DNA from: Paracoccaceae bacterium
GTDB taxonomy: Bacteria > Pseudomonadota > Alphaproteobacteria > Rhodobacterales > Rhodobacteraceae
Length of the DNA: 13,137 nt
Assembly: GCA_026984895.1 (NCBI GenBank)
Contig: JALSRF010000238.1
Span: 1 to 13,137 of the forward strand
Direction: 5' to 3'
Numbering within the stretch: the stretch's first letter is position 1; each line of letters begins with the position of its first letter. Shown here piece after piece: positions 5,213 through 13,137 of the stretch. The notes under the pieces were generated by a model. The model had not been told where the DNA came from. It did not search any database and was given only the letters and a program-made list of their open reading frames with translations. Made by a program: the position numbers and the translations under genes.

Positions 5213-6259
5213 ATGAGCGGACGGGTCTATCTGGACTGGAATGCCTCGGCGCCCTTGCGGGCGGAGGCGCGCGCGGCCTCGATCGCGGCGCTGGATCAGT
5301 GCGGCAACCCGTCGTCGGTGCATGGCGAAGGCCGGCGCGCGCGCGCGATCGTGGAGCGTGCGCGCCGGCAGGTGGCCGAAGCGCTTGGGGCCGCGGATGC
5401 GGAGGTGATTTTCGTTTCCGGTGCCAGCGAGGCGGCGGCGCTGGCGCTGGCCGGGCGCCGGCTCGACTGTAGCGAGGTCGAACATGCGGCGGTGCGGGCC
5501 TGGTGCAGGCCGGTGCTGCCGGTTTCGCCGGATGGGGCGATCGCGGTGAGCGCGCCGGCATCGAGCGCGGTGCAGCTTGCCAATGCCGAGACCGGCATCG
5601 TTCAGGCGCTGCCCAGGGGGGTCGGCTTGTGCGATGCGACGCAGGGTTTCGGCAAGCTGCCGGTGGCCTTCGGCTGGCTGGGCTGCGACATGATGATGGT
5701 TTCGGCGCACAAGATCGGCGGGCCGCGCGGTGTCGGGGCGCTGGTGGTGCGTCCGGGGGTCGAGCTTGCGCCCGTGGTGCGCGGCGGCGGCCAGGAGATG
5801 GGGCGGCGTTCGGGCACCGAGAATGTCTCTGGCATCGCCGGGTTCGGGGCGGCGGCCGAGGCGGCGGCGCGCGATCTGGCGAACGGGGTCTGGGAAGAGG
5901 TGGCGCAGCGGCGCGCCCTGCTGGAGCGTGCGATTCTGGACGCCGCGCCGGACACCGTGATCATCGGGCGCGGCGCGGATCGCCTGCCGAACACCACCTG
6001 TATGGCAACGCCCGGCTGGAAGGGCGAAACCCAGGTCATGGTCCTGGATCTTGCCGGCTTTGCCGTTTCGGCCGGGTCGGCCTGTTCGAGCGGCAGGACG
6101 CGGGCCAGCCCCGTGCTGCGGGCCATGGGGCATGACGAGACCATCAGCCGGGGGGCGCTGCGCGTGTCCATCGGTCCGGCAACCACTGACGAGGATGTCT
6201 TGCGTTTTGCCGACACCTGGGCCGCGGCCCGGGCCCGGCATGGCCACAAGGCGGCCTGA
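5213..6259 (+). CDS. IscS/NifS-like (group I) cysteine desulfurase
   Basis: A PLP enzyme that removes sulfur from L-cysteine to give alanine and an enzyme persulfide for Fe-S assembly. Within its 348 residues, the PLP lysine is K167 in SAHKIGG, H91 is the ring-stacking histidine, D141 and Q144 contact the cofactor, and C291 in SAGSACSSG is the sulfur-carrying cysteine. The longer cysteine loop and local sequence place it with IscS/NifS instead of SufS. It is shorter than E. coli IscS (404); only 57 residues follow the catalytic cysteine against 76 there, so part of the C-terminal region that IscS uses to contact IscU appears reduced. No iscU is present, so the sulfur probably goes to the Suf scaffold or other acceptors. 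GGGAGG lies six bases before the ATG. Confidence 0.93.
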   Translation: MSGRVYLDWNASAPLRAEARAASIAALDQCGNPSSVHGEGRRARAIVERARRQVAEALGAADAEVIFVSGASEAAALALAGRRLDCSEVEHAAVRAWCRPVLPVSPDGAIAVSAPASSAVQLANAETGIVQALPRGVGLCDATQGFGKLPVAFGWLGCDMMMVSAHKIGGPRGVGALVVRPGVELAPVVRGGGQEMGRRSGTENVSGIAGFGAAAEAAARDLANGVWEEVAQRRALLERAILDAAPDTVIIGRGADRLPNTTCMATPGWKGETQVMVLDLAGFAVSAGSACSSGRTRASPVLRAMGHDETISRGALRVSIGPATTDEDVLRFADTWAAARARHGHKAA

Positions 6260-6287
6260 AACGGCCTGAAAGGAAGAGAGCGCGAAC

Positions 6288-7811
6288 ATGACAACGACCG
6301 AAAAACTCATCGCCAAGGACGGGGTCGATCAGGAGACCGTCGAGGCGGTGCAATCGATCTCGGGCAAGTACAAGTACGGCTGGGAAACCGATATCGAGAT
6401 GGACTATGCCCCCAAGGGGGTGAACGAGGACATCGTCCGGCTGATTTCCCGCAAGAACGGCGAACCCGAATGGATGACCGAATGGCGCCTTGCCGCCTTT
6501 GCCCGCTGGAAGGCGATGAAGGAGCCGGACTGGGCGATGGTCCATTATCCGATGATCGACTACCAGGACCTTTACTACTACGCGCGCCCGAAAAGCATGG
6601 AGGTGAAGCCCAAATCGCTGGACGAGGTGGACCCGAAGCTGCTGGCGACCTATGAAAAGCTGGGCATTCCGCTGCGCGAACAGATGATCCTGGCCGGTGT
6701 CGAAGGCGCCGAGGACATGCCCGCCGAGGGGCGCAAGGTGGCGGTGGACGCGGTGTTCGACAGCGTGAGCGTCGGCACCACCTTCCAGAAGGAACTGGAA
6801 AAGGCCGGGGTGATCTTCTGCTCGATCTCGGAAGCGATCCGCGAGCACCCGGACCTGGTGAAGAAATACCTGGGCAGCGTGGTGCCGGTCAGCGACAATT
6901 TCTTTGCCACGCTGAATTCCGCCGTGTTTTCAGATGGGTCCTTCGTCTACATCCCGCCGGGCGTGCGCTGCCCGATGGAGCTGAGCACCTATTTCCGCAT
7001 CAATGCCGAAAACACCGGCCAGTTCGAGCGCACGCTGATCATCGCCGACAAGGGCTCTTACGTCAGCTACCTGGAAGGCTGCACCGCGCCCAGGCGCGAC
7101 ACCGCGCAGCTGCACGCGGCGGTCGTCGAACTGGTGGCGCTGGAGGATGCCGAGATCAAGTATTCCACGGTGCAGAACTGGTTTCCCGGCGACGAGCAAG
7201 GCAAGGGCGGCATCTACAACTTCGTCACCAAGCGCGCCGACTGCCGCGGAGACCGCTCCAAGGTGATGTGGACCCAGGTCGAAACCGGCTCTGCCGTGAC
7301 CTGGAAATACCCGTCCTGCATCCTGCGCGGCAACGATGCCCAGGGCGAGTTCTACTCGATCGCCATCACCAACAACCTGCAGCAGGCCGATACCGGCACC
7401 AAGATGGTGCATCTGGGCCGGAACACCAAGAGCCGGATCGTCTCAAAGGGGATCAGCGCCGGGCGCGCCCAGAACACCTATCGCGGGCTGGTCAGCATGC
7501 ACCCGAAGGCGAAGAACAGCCGCAACTACACCCAGTGCGACAGCTTGCTGATCGGCGACAGATGCGGGGCGCACACGGTGCCCTATATCGAGGTCAAGAA
7601 CAACTCCAGCCGGGTCGAGCACGAGGCGACGACTTCCAAGGTGGACGACGATCAGCTGTTCTACTGCCGCCAGCGCGGCATGGACGAGGAAGAGGCGCTG
7701 GCGCTGATCGTCAACGGCTTTGCCCGCGAAGTTCTGCAGGCGCTGCCGATGGAATTTGCGATGGAAGCGCAGCAGCTTGTGGCGATCTCGCTGGAAGGGT
7801 CGGTGGGCTGA
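6288..7811 (+). CDS. sufB: Fe-S cluster assembly scaffold protein SufB
   Basis: SufB is the core scaffold of the cytoplasmic SufBCD complex, where persulfide sulfur and iron are assembled into a cluster. The product is 507 residues (E. coli 495) and shows the family through its length, including YLEGCTAP and RNYTQCDSLLIGDRCGAHT. The functionally important cysteine (E. coli C405) is C417, and the HE pair after it (E. coli H433/E434) is H445/E446 in RVEHEATTSK. The N-terminal segment VQSISGKYKYGWET is conserved. AAGGAAGAGAG lies just upstream of the ATG. The gap to the desulfurase gene is 28 bp, consistent with one transcript. No frameshift or missing motif is seen. Confidence 0.97.
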   Translation: MTTTEKLIAKDGVDQETVEAVQSISGKYKYGWETDIEMDYAPKGVNEDIVRLISRKNGEPEWMTEWRLAAFARWKAMKEPDWAMVHYPMIDYQDLYYYARPKSMEVKPKSLDEVDPKLLATYEKLGIPLREQMILAGVEGAEDMPAEGRKVAVDAVFDSVSVGTTFQKELEKAGVIFCSISEAIREHPDLVKKYLGSVVPVSDNFFATLNSAVFSDGSFVYIPPGVRCPMELSTYFRINAENTGQFERTLIIADKGSYVSYLEGCTAPRRDTAQLHAAVVELVALEDAEIKYSTVQNWFPGDEQGKGGIYNFVTKRADCRGDRSKVMWTQVETGSAVTWKYPSCILRGNDAQGEFYSIAITNNLQQADTGTKMVHLGRNTKSRIVSKGISAGRAQNTYRGLVSMHPKAKNSRNYTQCDSLLIGDRCGAHTVPYIEVKNNSSRVEHEATTSKVDDDQLFYCRQRGMDEEEALALIVNGFAREVLQALPMEFAMEAQQLVAISLEGSVG

Positions 7812-7908
7812 TGGCCAGGGTTCGGGCATCTGATGGGGGCTTTGAGACGAAAGCGGGCCGGATTGTTGCCACCCCGGGGACAGTCCGGGTGAACGGGCGC
7901 TCATTTTT

Positions 7909-7946
7909 GCCGCGCACTGCAGGTTTATATCGGAAAAATGCGCGGC
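7909..7946. other. Inverted repeat in the sufB downstream spacer
   Basis: GCCGCGCA (7909-7916) and TGCGCGGC (7939-7946) form a perfect 8-bp stem with a 22-nt AT-rich loop. The adjacent CATTTTT (7902-7908) and AAAAATG (7934-7940) are also inverse copies, so the RNA could fold in two competing ways. The 210-bp spacer between sufB and the next confident start (7812-8021) shows no other gene that I trust and no clear promoter. Confidence 0.35.
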
Positions 7947-8021
7947 TTGTGCCTTATATTCGCCCAGAAACCGGACCAGATTTTCCACGGGGAAGAAGTT
8001 ACCTTGTGGGAATTTTCAGCG

Positions 8022-8612
8022 ATGAACACGCACAGACAGCAGTTTCAGGAGCGCCTGCAACGCATTGCCGCTGGCGGTCCGAACACCATGGGTCAGCTGT
8101 ATTGCGGCCTGCCCGAAGAAATCGAAGCGCCGCACAGGCGCAGGAAAAACCGCGGTGGCGCCACGGCAGCAAGCGAGGCAGCCTCCCGGCCGCGCTCCGG
8201 CGCCGGGGGCGGGGCGTTGTCCCGGATTGTCAGCGGTTTTCTGATCGGCGCCACGGCGGTGCTGGTGGTGCGCTATGCGCGTTTCCGGCTGACCGGCAGC
8301 GCGCTGGCCGGACCGGATGCGGACCTGTTGCTGGCCACGGACGTGGTGCTGGCCATGACACTGGCGATCATGCTTCGCGGGGTCGTACGCCTGCGCGGGC
8401 GCATTCATGGCGTGGCCAAGTTCATGGGCGTTGCGACAATGGCACTTGCCATGCACAACCTGGTGTTTTTGGCGCCCGGCGCCTTTTCACGGACATTTTC
8501 GCCCGAATGGGTGGACGAGGTGCTGAGCACGACGCAGGAGTTCAGCCTTCTGGGCACCACCTTGGTGATTGCGCAGGCGCCTCACGTCGCGCCGGCCCGC
8601 GTCATTCGCTAA
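8022..8612 (+). CDS. Membrane protein of unknown function inside the suf operon
   Basis: I do not recognise this 196-residue protein beyond an impression of a Rhodobacteraceae-restricted hypothetical. Residues 1-30 (MNTHRQQFQERLQRIAAGG, then NTMGQLYCGLPEE) look ordered and polar. They are followed by a basic, Gly/Ala/Arg-rich linker (38-65) and three likely membrane helices at about 66-84, 102-121 and 131-151, ending in a polar tail. The only cysteine is C28. The ATG at 8022 is preferred because MNTHRQQF looks like a natural polar N-terminus. An in-frame ATG at 7938 would add 28 residues, and the Shine-Dalgarno evidence is weak for both. It lies between sufB and sufC in the same orientation, suggesting a link to cluster assembly, but no catalytic motif is visible. 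Confidence 0.75.
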   Translation: MNTHRQQFQERLQRIAAGGPNTMGQLYCGLPEEIEAPHRRRKNRGGATAASEAASRPRSGAGGGALSRIVSGFLIGATAVLVVRYARFRLTGSALAGPDADLLLATDVVLAMTLAIMLRGVVRLRGRIHGVAKFMGVATMALAMHNLVFLAPGAFSRTFSPEWVDEVLSTTQEFSLLGTTLVIAQAPHVAPARVIR

Positions 8613-8874
8613 CACGCCGCCGCCGCCGTGCGCCTGCCGGCGCATGGCCCGGTCCCCTTTTTCGGGCGGGGCTGCGCGGGCGTGCGACCGCGCGCGGCGC
8701 TGCCTTTGTGCGTGAGCGCGTGCGCGCCCGGTTGCCCGTGCCCGTGCCCGCGCCCGTGCCCGCGCTTGCTGCGCCGCGGGGTCCTGCTCTGCCCGCTCTT
8801 GCTCTGCCCGCCCCTGGTCTGACCGCTCTTGCTCTGCCCGCTCTTCATGTGTCGCGCCGGCACCGGGGGCGGTC
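8613..8874. repeat. Repeat-rich spacer with hexamer and 15-bp tandem repeats
   Basis: Two tandem arrays lie here. At 8735-8764 five hexamers follow one another: CCCGTG, CCCGTG, CCCGCG, CCCGTG, CCCGCG. At 8786-8845 a 15-bp unit, GCTCTGCCCGCTCTT, occurs four times (8786-8800, 8801-8815, 8816-8830, 8831-8845); the first and last are identical and the middle two have two or three changes. Because 15 is a multiple of three, each frame reads as a pentapeptide repeat, for example KSGQS on the minus strand (open frame 8609-8863). None resembles a known protein, and I treat the spacer as non-coding. Confidence 0.7.
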
Positions 8875-9111
8875 ATGAGAGCGCCGGCGCAAGATCGCCC
8901 GCCGCCCTCGGAGCCGGTGCGCCTGCTGATGGCGGGCGCGATGGCGCTGGTCAAGGGGGGCTTGGTTGCGGCCATCGTGGTTGCGCCGTTCTTCGGGGTT
9001 GCGGCCGCGCCCGGCGCCGCCCTGGGGTTTTCCGTCTTTTGCGTCTGGCTGGCACACCGTGCCGGCCCGGGGAGCGGGGGCGCTTCTGCCGGCGCCGCGA
9101 ACAGGAAATGA
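8875..9111 (+). CDS. Possible small membrane protein (78 aa) upstream of sufC
   Basis: This short open frame ends 37 bp before the sufC start. Its product has a proline-rich polar N-terminus, two likely membrane helices (about 17-40 and 44-61) and a Gly/Ser/Ala-rich tail ending NRK. The hydrophobic core LVKGGLVAAIVVAPFFGV looks like genuine membrane protein sequence. I recognise no family. No Shine-Dalgarno precedes the ATG at 8875; another in-frame ATG at 8929 would shorten it by 18 residues. Other frames are open here, as is usual at this GC content, so it may be spurious. Confidence 0.45.
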   Translation: MRAPAQDRPPPSEPVRLLMAGAMALVKGGLVAAIVVAPFFGVAAAPGAALGFSVFCVWLAHRAGPGSGGASAGAANRK

Positions 9112-9137
9112 GGCCGCTCGGCAAGGCGGCGAAAGAA

Positions 9138-9143
9138 AAGGAA
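9138..9143 (+). promoter_or_regulatory. Ribosome binding site that decides the sufC start
   Basis: AAGGAA ends five bases before the ATG at 9149, a good spacing. The in-frame ATG at 9143 overlaps this site and cannot use it. The choice of 9149 also gives the family N-terminus MLEIKNL. Confidence 0.65.
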
Positions 9144-9148
9144 TGAAA

Positions 9149-9903
<755 letters not shown>

Positions 9904-9904
<1 letters not shown>

Positions 9905-11196
9905 TGGCACAGGCAAGACCAGGGCGCGCAGTGGATGCAACCCGGGCCCGGCTGGCCCCGCTGAAACTGCCCGAGGGGGCCGCGCCGCTGACGGCGGCCC
10001 GACAGGCGGCGCTGGCGCGGCTGTCCGACATGGGGCTGCCGGGGCGGCGCGACGAATACTGGCGCTTCACCGACCCGGCCATTCTGAACGCGCCCGAAGC
10101 GCCGGCGGCGGCGGTTCTGGAAACCGACGAAGCGCCGGTTTTCGACGCGATCGACCGGCTGCGGCTGGTATTTGTCGATGGCGTGTTCGATCCGGCGCAA
10201 TCCGACGATCCGGCGCTGGCGGGGGTGGAAATCTCGCGCCTGGCCGAGGTCGCCGACGACGACATCCACTGGGCGCACGGCCTTTACGGCACGCTGGAAG
10301 CGCGCGGGCAGGTTCCGGTTGCACGCCCGTTTGCGGCGCTCAACACCGCCTTTGCCGGTGACGGCGTGCTGATCCGGGTCACGGGCCGGGCGGCGCGCCC
10401 GGTATCGCTGTGCTACCTGCATCGCGATGCGCGCTCGGACATCATGCTGCACCACGTCGTCCGGGTGGAAAGCGGCGCCAGTCTGACGCTGCTTGAAAAC
10501 GGCCCGGCCGCGGCGCGTCAGAACAAGGTTCTGGAGGTGGACATTGCCGATGGCGGCGCCTTTCACCATGTGCGCGCCCAGGGCCGCGACCACGAGCGAC
10601 GCGCCATCACCCACATTTTCGCCCGGCTCGGCACCGAAAGCCTGTTCAAGAGCTTCACGCTGACTGTGAACGGCAGCCTCGTGCGCAACGAGGCGGTGAT
10701 CGAGCTGACCGGCGACAATGCCACGGCCCATATTGCCGGGGCGGCCGTGGGCGACGGGGCGTTTCATCAGGACGATACCGTCTTCGTCACCCATGACGCG
10801 CTGAACTGCGAAAGCCGGCAGGTCTTCAAGAAGGTGCTGCGCAACGGCGCCACCGGCGTGTTTCAGGGCAAGATCCTGGTGAAGGAGGGCGCGCAGAAAA
10901 CCGACGGTTACCAGATCAGCCAGGGGCTGATGCTGGACGGCGACAGCGAGTTCCTGGCCAAGCCCGAGCTTGAAATCTATGCCGACGACGTGGCCTGCAG
11001 CCACGGATCGACCACCGGCGCGATCGACGAAGAGGCGTTGTTCTACCTGCGCTCGCGCGGGGTGGCGCTGCAGGATGCCCAGGACATGCTGGTGCTGGCG
11101 TTCCTGTCCGAAGCGCTGGACGAGGTCGAAAGCGAAGAGATCGCCGGCGACCTGCGCGCGCGCCTCGAAGCCTGGCTGGAGCGGCGCCGGGGCTGA
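9904..11196 (+). CDS. sufD: Fe-S cluster assembly protein SufD
   Basis: SufD is the SufB paralogue that completes the SufBC2D scaffold and is needed for iron delivery and cluster assembly. The 430-residue product has a helical N-terminus with the conserved RRDEYWRFTD (48-57), a central beta-helix domain, and the C-terminal signature KTDGYQISQGLMLD with CSHGSTTGAIDEEALFYLRSRG. The histidine matching E. coli H360 is H367, and the adjacent C365 matches C358. The start is fixed by the TGATG overlap with sufC. The end overlaps the next gene in the same way (TGATG at 11194-11198). Confidence 0.97.
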
Positions 11197-11693
11197 TGGC
11201 GGTCGCGCTCGATATCCTTCGGGCCTGGCGGCATCCGCGCCGGGTGATGGCCCGCCATCTTGACGCCGGCCGGCGCGAGGACCGGGCGCTGATCTTCCTG
11301 ATGCTGGGGGCCTTCCTGATGTTCCTGGCGCAGTGGCCCCGGCTTGTGCGCCTGGCCGCGCTTGAGCCGGGCACACCGCTGGACGCGCGTCTGGGGGGGG
11401 CGCTTCTGGGCTGGCTGTTCATCGTGCCGCTGGCGTTTTACGCGCTGGCCGCCGTCAGTCGCCTGCTGGCCCGCGTCTTCGGCGGGCGCGGCAACGCATA
11501 CGGCGCGCGCCTGGCGCTGTTCTGGGCGCTGCTTGCATCGGCGCCGGCCTGGCTGTTGTATGGCGTTCTGGTGGGGCTGGTCGGGCCGGGGGGGCCGGTT
11601 CGGGCGGTCGGCGCGCTTGCGCTCGGGGGGTTTTTCGTGATCTGGCTGGCCTCGTTGTTCGAATCGGAAACCGGCGGAGCACCACAGCCGTGA
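11196..11693 (+). CDS. YIP1-family-like membrane protein, first copy
   Basis: A 165-residue integral membrane protein with a basic N-terminus (WRHPRRVMARHLDAGRRED) and about four hydrophobic helices at 30-46, 67-90, 103-128 and 135-155. The overall plan (an amphipathic HPRRVM segment, then a membrane bundle with a WLFIVPLAFYALA helix) resembles bacterial YIP1 proteins, whose function is unknown. It is shorter than the usual five-helix form. Its ATG overlaps the sufD stop and its stop overlaps the next gene's GTG, so it is almost certainly translated with the suf genes. Whether it acts in Fe-S assembly or simply shares the transcript cannot be told from sequence. The family call is moderate. 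Confidence 0.8.
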   Translation: MAVALDILRAWRHPRRVMARHLDAGRREDRALIFLMLGAFLMFLAQWPRLVRLAALEPGTPLDARLGGALLGWLFIVPLAFYALAAVSRLLARVFGGRGNAYGARLALFWALLASAPAWLLYGVLVGLVGPGGPVRAVGALALGGFFVIWLASLFESETGGAPQP

Positions 11694-12271
11694 ACGAGTT
11701 TGCCCTTCTGCCCCTGCTGTTCGCGCGCGCGCGCGACACCTTCCGCGATCCGCGCGCGGTGGCGCGCTGGCTGATGGGGCTGCGCATCCCCACCGCCGAG
11801 CGCTGGCTGATCCTGGCGCTGATCGCGGTTGTGAGCGGCGCGCTGGCCCATGTCTCGATGGCGATCGTGGCCGGACCTTTCGCGGTGCCCGCGCCGATAG
11901 CGATGGCGCTGGCCCAGGGGGTGACGCTGTGGGTGATGGTGGTTGCGATCCACGGGCTGGGCCGCTGGGCGGGGGGCCATGGCACGCTTGACGATACCAT
12001 CGTGCTGGTGGCCTGGGTGCAGGTGATCCTGCTGGGGCTGCAGGTGGTGCAGATCGTGCTGGCGCTGGTCGCGCCGATGCTGGCGATGCTGCTGGGGCTT
12101 GCGGGCATCGTCGTGCTGTTCTGGCTGCTGACGGTCTTCACCGCCGAGTTGCACGGCTTTGCGGCGCCGGGGGCGGTGTTTTTCTCGCTGTTTCTGGGCA
12201 GCCTGGTTCTGGCAACGCTGGAACGGTTCGTCTTCGGCCTTTTCGGCCTGTCCATGCTGGGAGCGATCTAG
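11690..12271 (+). CDS. YIP1-family membrane protein, second copy
   Basis: A 193-residue protein with five likely membrane helices (about 39-60, 67-88, 104-126, 128-150 and 161-186) and a short basic cytoplasmic N-terminus. The segment TFRDPRAVARWLMGLRIPTAERW before the first helix is typical of alphaproteobacterial YIP1 proteins. It starts with GTG at 11690, overlapping the stop of the previous gene by three bases. The stop TAG at 12269-12271 overlaps the Shine-Dalgarno of sufS. It and its neighbour share size and layout and may be an old tandem duplication or a heteromeric pair. No enzymatic motif is visible. Confidence 0.87.
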   Translation: MNEFALLPLLFARARDTFRDPRAVARWLMGLRIPTAERWLILALIAVVSGALAHVSMAIVAGPFAVPAPIAMALAQGVTLWVMVVAIHGLGRWAGGHGTLDDTIVLVAWVQVILLGLQVVQIVLALVAPMLAMLLGLAGIVVLFWLLTVFTAELHGFAAPGAVFFSLFLGSLVLATLERFVFGLFGLSMLGAI

Positions 12272-12282
12272 GAGCGATCGGG

Positions 12283-13137
12283 ATGTATGACGTCAACGAA
12301 ATCCGCGCGGACTTTCCGATCCTGTCGCGTCAGGTGAACGGCAAGCCGCTGGTCTATCTGGACAACGGCGCCTCGGCGCAGAAACCGCAGGTGGTGATCG
12401 ACGCGGTCACCCGGGCCTATGCGCAGGAATACGCCAATGTGCACCGCGGGCTGCACCATCTGTCGAACCTCGCTACCGAGAAATACGAGGCCGTGCGCGA
12501 CACCATCGCGCGGTTTCTGGGCGTGGCCGATGCGCGCCAGATCGTGCTGACCTCGGGGGCGACCGAGGGGTTCAACCTGATCTCCTACGGCTGGGGCGCG
12601 CAGGTGCTTGAACCGGGTGACGAGATCGTGCTGTCGGTGATGGAGCACCATGCGAATATCGTGCCCTGGCATTTCCTGCGCGAGCGCATGGGCGTCCGGC
12701 TGAAATGGGTCGAGGTGGATGCAGACGGCGCGCTGGATGCGCAAAGGGTGATCGACGCCATCGGGCCGAAGACGCGCCTGGTTGCGATCACCCAGCTGTC
12801 CAACGTGCTGGGAACGGTTGTCGATGTGCAGGCCATCTGCGAGGCGGCGCGCGCGCGCGGCGTGCCGGTGGCCGTTGACGGCAGCCAGGGGGCGGTGCAC
12901 ATGCCGGTCGATGTCGATGCGATCGGCTGCGATTTCTACGTCATCACCGGGCACAAGCTTTACGGGCCATCGGGTTCGGGCGCGGTGTTCATCCGCGATG
13001 AAAGGATGGCCGAGATGCGCCCCTTCATGGGCGGCGGGGACATGATCCGCGATGTCACCAGAGAGGCCGTGAGCTATGCCGATCCGCCGTTGAAATTCGA
13101 GGCCGGAACGCCGGGAATCGTGCAGACCATCGGCCTG
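12283..13137 (+). CDS. sufS: SufS-type (group II) cysteine desulfurase, 3' end outside the window
   Basis: SufS is the PLP-dependent desulfurase of the Suf pathway and normally passes sulfur to SufE or SufU and then SufB. The first 285 residues are present (E. coli SufS has 406). The N-terminus YDVNEIRADFPIL and LVYLDNGASAQKP are characteristic. EHHANIVPWH places the cofactor-stacking histidine at 123, VDGSQGAVH holds the cofactor aspartate and glutamine, and K225 in TGHKLYGPSG is the Schiff-base lysine (E. coli K226). The catalytic cysteine (E. coli C364) lies beyond the window end, so activity cannot be judged. AGGAG lies eight bases before the ATG. The gene is cut by the window end; nothing suggests that it is truncated in the genome. 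Confidence 0.97.
   Translation, partial: MYDVNEIRADFPILSRQVNGKPLVYLDNGASAQKPQVVIDAVTRAYAQEYANVHRGLHHLSNLATEKYEAVRDTIARFLGVADARQIVLTSGATEGFNLISYGWGAQVLEPGDEIVLSVMEHHANIVPWHFLRERMGVRLKWVEVDADGALDAQRVIDAIGPKTRLVAITQLSNVLGTVVDVQAICEAARARGVPVAVDGSQGAVHMPVDVDAIGCDFYVITGHKLYGPSGSGAVFIRDERMAEMRPFMGGGDMIRDVTREAVSYADPPLKFEAGTPGIVQTIGL

Noticed and set aside
5069..6316. Minus-strand 415-residue frame opposite the cysteine desulfurase
   Set aside because: Its composition is Arg/Pro/His-rich with no recognisable domain; it is a shadow of the plus-strand gene.
8735..8845. Possible CRISPR array or iteron origin suggested by the short repeats
   Set aside because: The units are contiguous 6 and 15 bp tandem repeats with no spacers, and no cas or replication initiator gene is near.
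8609..8863. Minus-strand 84-residue frame with KSGQS pentapeptide repeats
   Set aside because: The repeats follow from the 15-bp DNA unit, every frame there shows a pentapeptide repeat, and there is no ribosome binding site or known family. Kept only as a finding about the DNA repeat.
7811..8878. A plus-strand frame starting with an ATG that overlaps the sufB stop (TGATG), as in the sufC-sufD junction, running far past it
   Set aside because: The product is arginine-rich and low in structure, overlaps the better membrane-protein gene at 8022-8612 in another frame, and runs into the tandem repeats. The overlap is probably chance.

Overview
The window is GC-rich chromosomal DNA from an alphaproteobacterium, most likely of the Rhodobacteraceae (Rhodobacterales). 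This rests on the prmC-DUF4167 pair, an IscR with no canonical cluster-binding cysteines, an iron-responsive Irr/ICE-type palindrome in front of iscR, and a suf operon that runs IscR, IscS-like desulfurase, SufB, SufC, SufD, SufS with small membrane proteins between. There is no sign of a prophage, transposon, CRISPR array, tRNA or rRNA.

Layout. Positions 1-214 are repeat-rich non-coding DNA. prmC (about 215-1069, +) encodes the release-factor glutamine methyltransferase and ends inside a GC-rich hairpin. It is followed by a DUF4167 protein (1296-1991, +). A repeat-bearing convergent gap (1992-2393) separates these from icd (2394-3608, -), a eukaryote-like NADP isocitrate dehydrogenase, and from a COG2945-type alpha/beta hydrolase (3817-4470, -). 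The gap between hydrolase and icd holds two tandem hairpins, a repeated GGATATTT element and a palindrome.

The hydrolase diverges from the iron-sulfur cluster assembly operon. That operon reads rightward as iscR (4630-5091), an IscS/NifS-like cysteine desulfurase (5213-6259), sufB (6288-7811), a three-segment membrane protein of unknown function (8022-8612), a possible 78-residue membrane protein (8875-9111), sufC (9149-9904), sufD (9904-11196), two YIP1-like membrane proteins (11196-11693 and 11690-12271) and sufS (from 12283, cut by the window end). The stretch from sufC to sufS is tightly packed: three successive stop/start overlaps and then an 11-bp gap.

How the genes work together. The desulfurases (the IscS-like enzyme and SufS) take sulfur from cysteine. 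SufB, SufC and SufD form the ATP-driven scaffold on which Fe-S clusters are built. IscR, the first gene, is expected to report cluster or iron status and control the operon, and the TTAGAAC-A-GTTCTAA palindrome over the predicted -10 suggests a second iron input through Irr. No sufE, sufU, iscU or A-type carrier gene lies within the window. The unknown membrane proteins embedded in the operon are the least explained genes here and the best candidates for new biology. I found no convincing new defence or mobile system.
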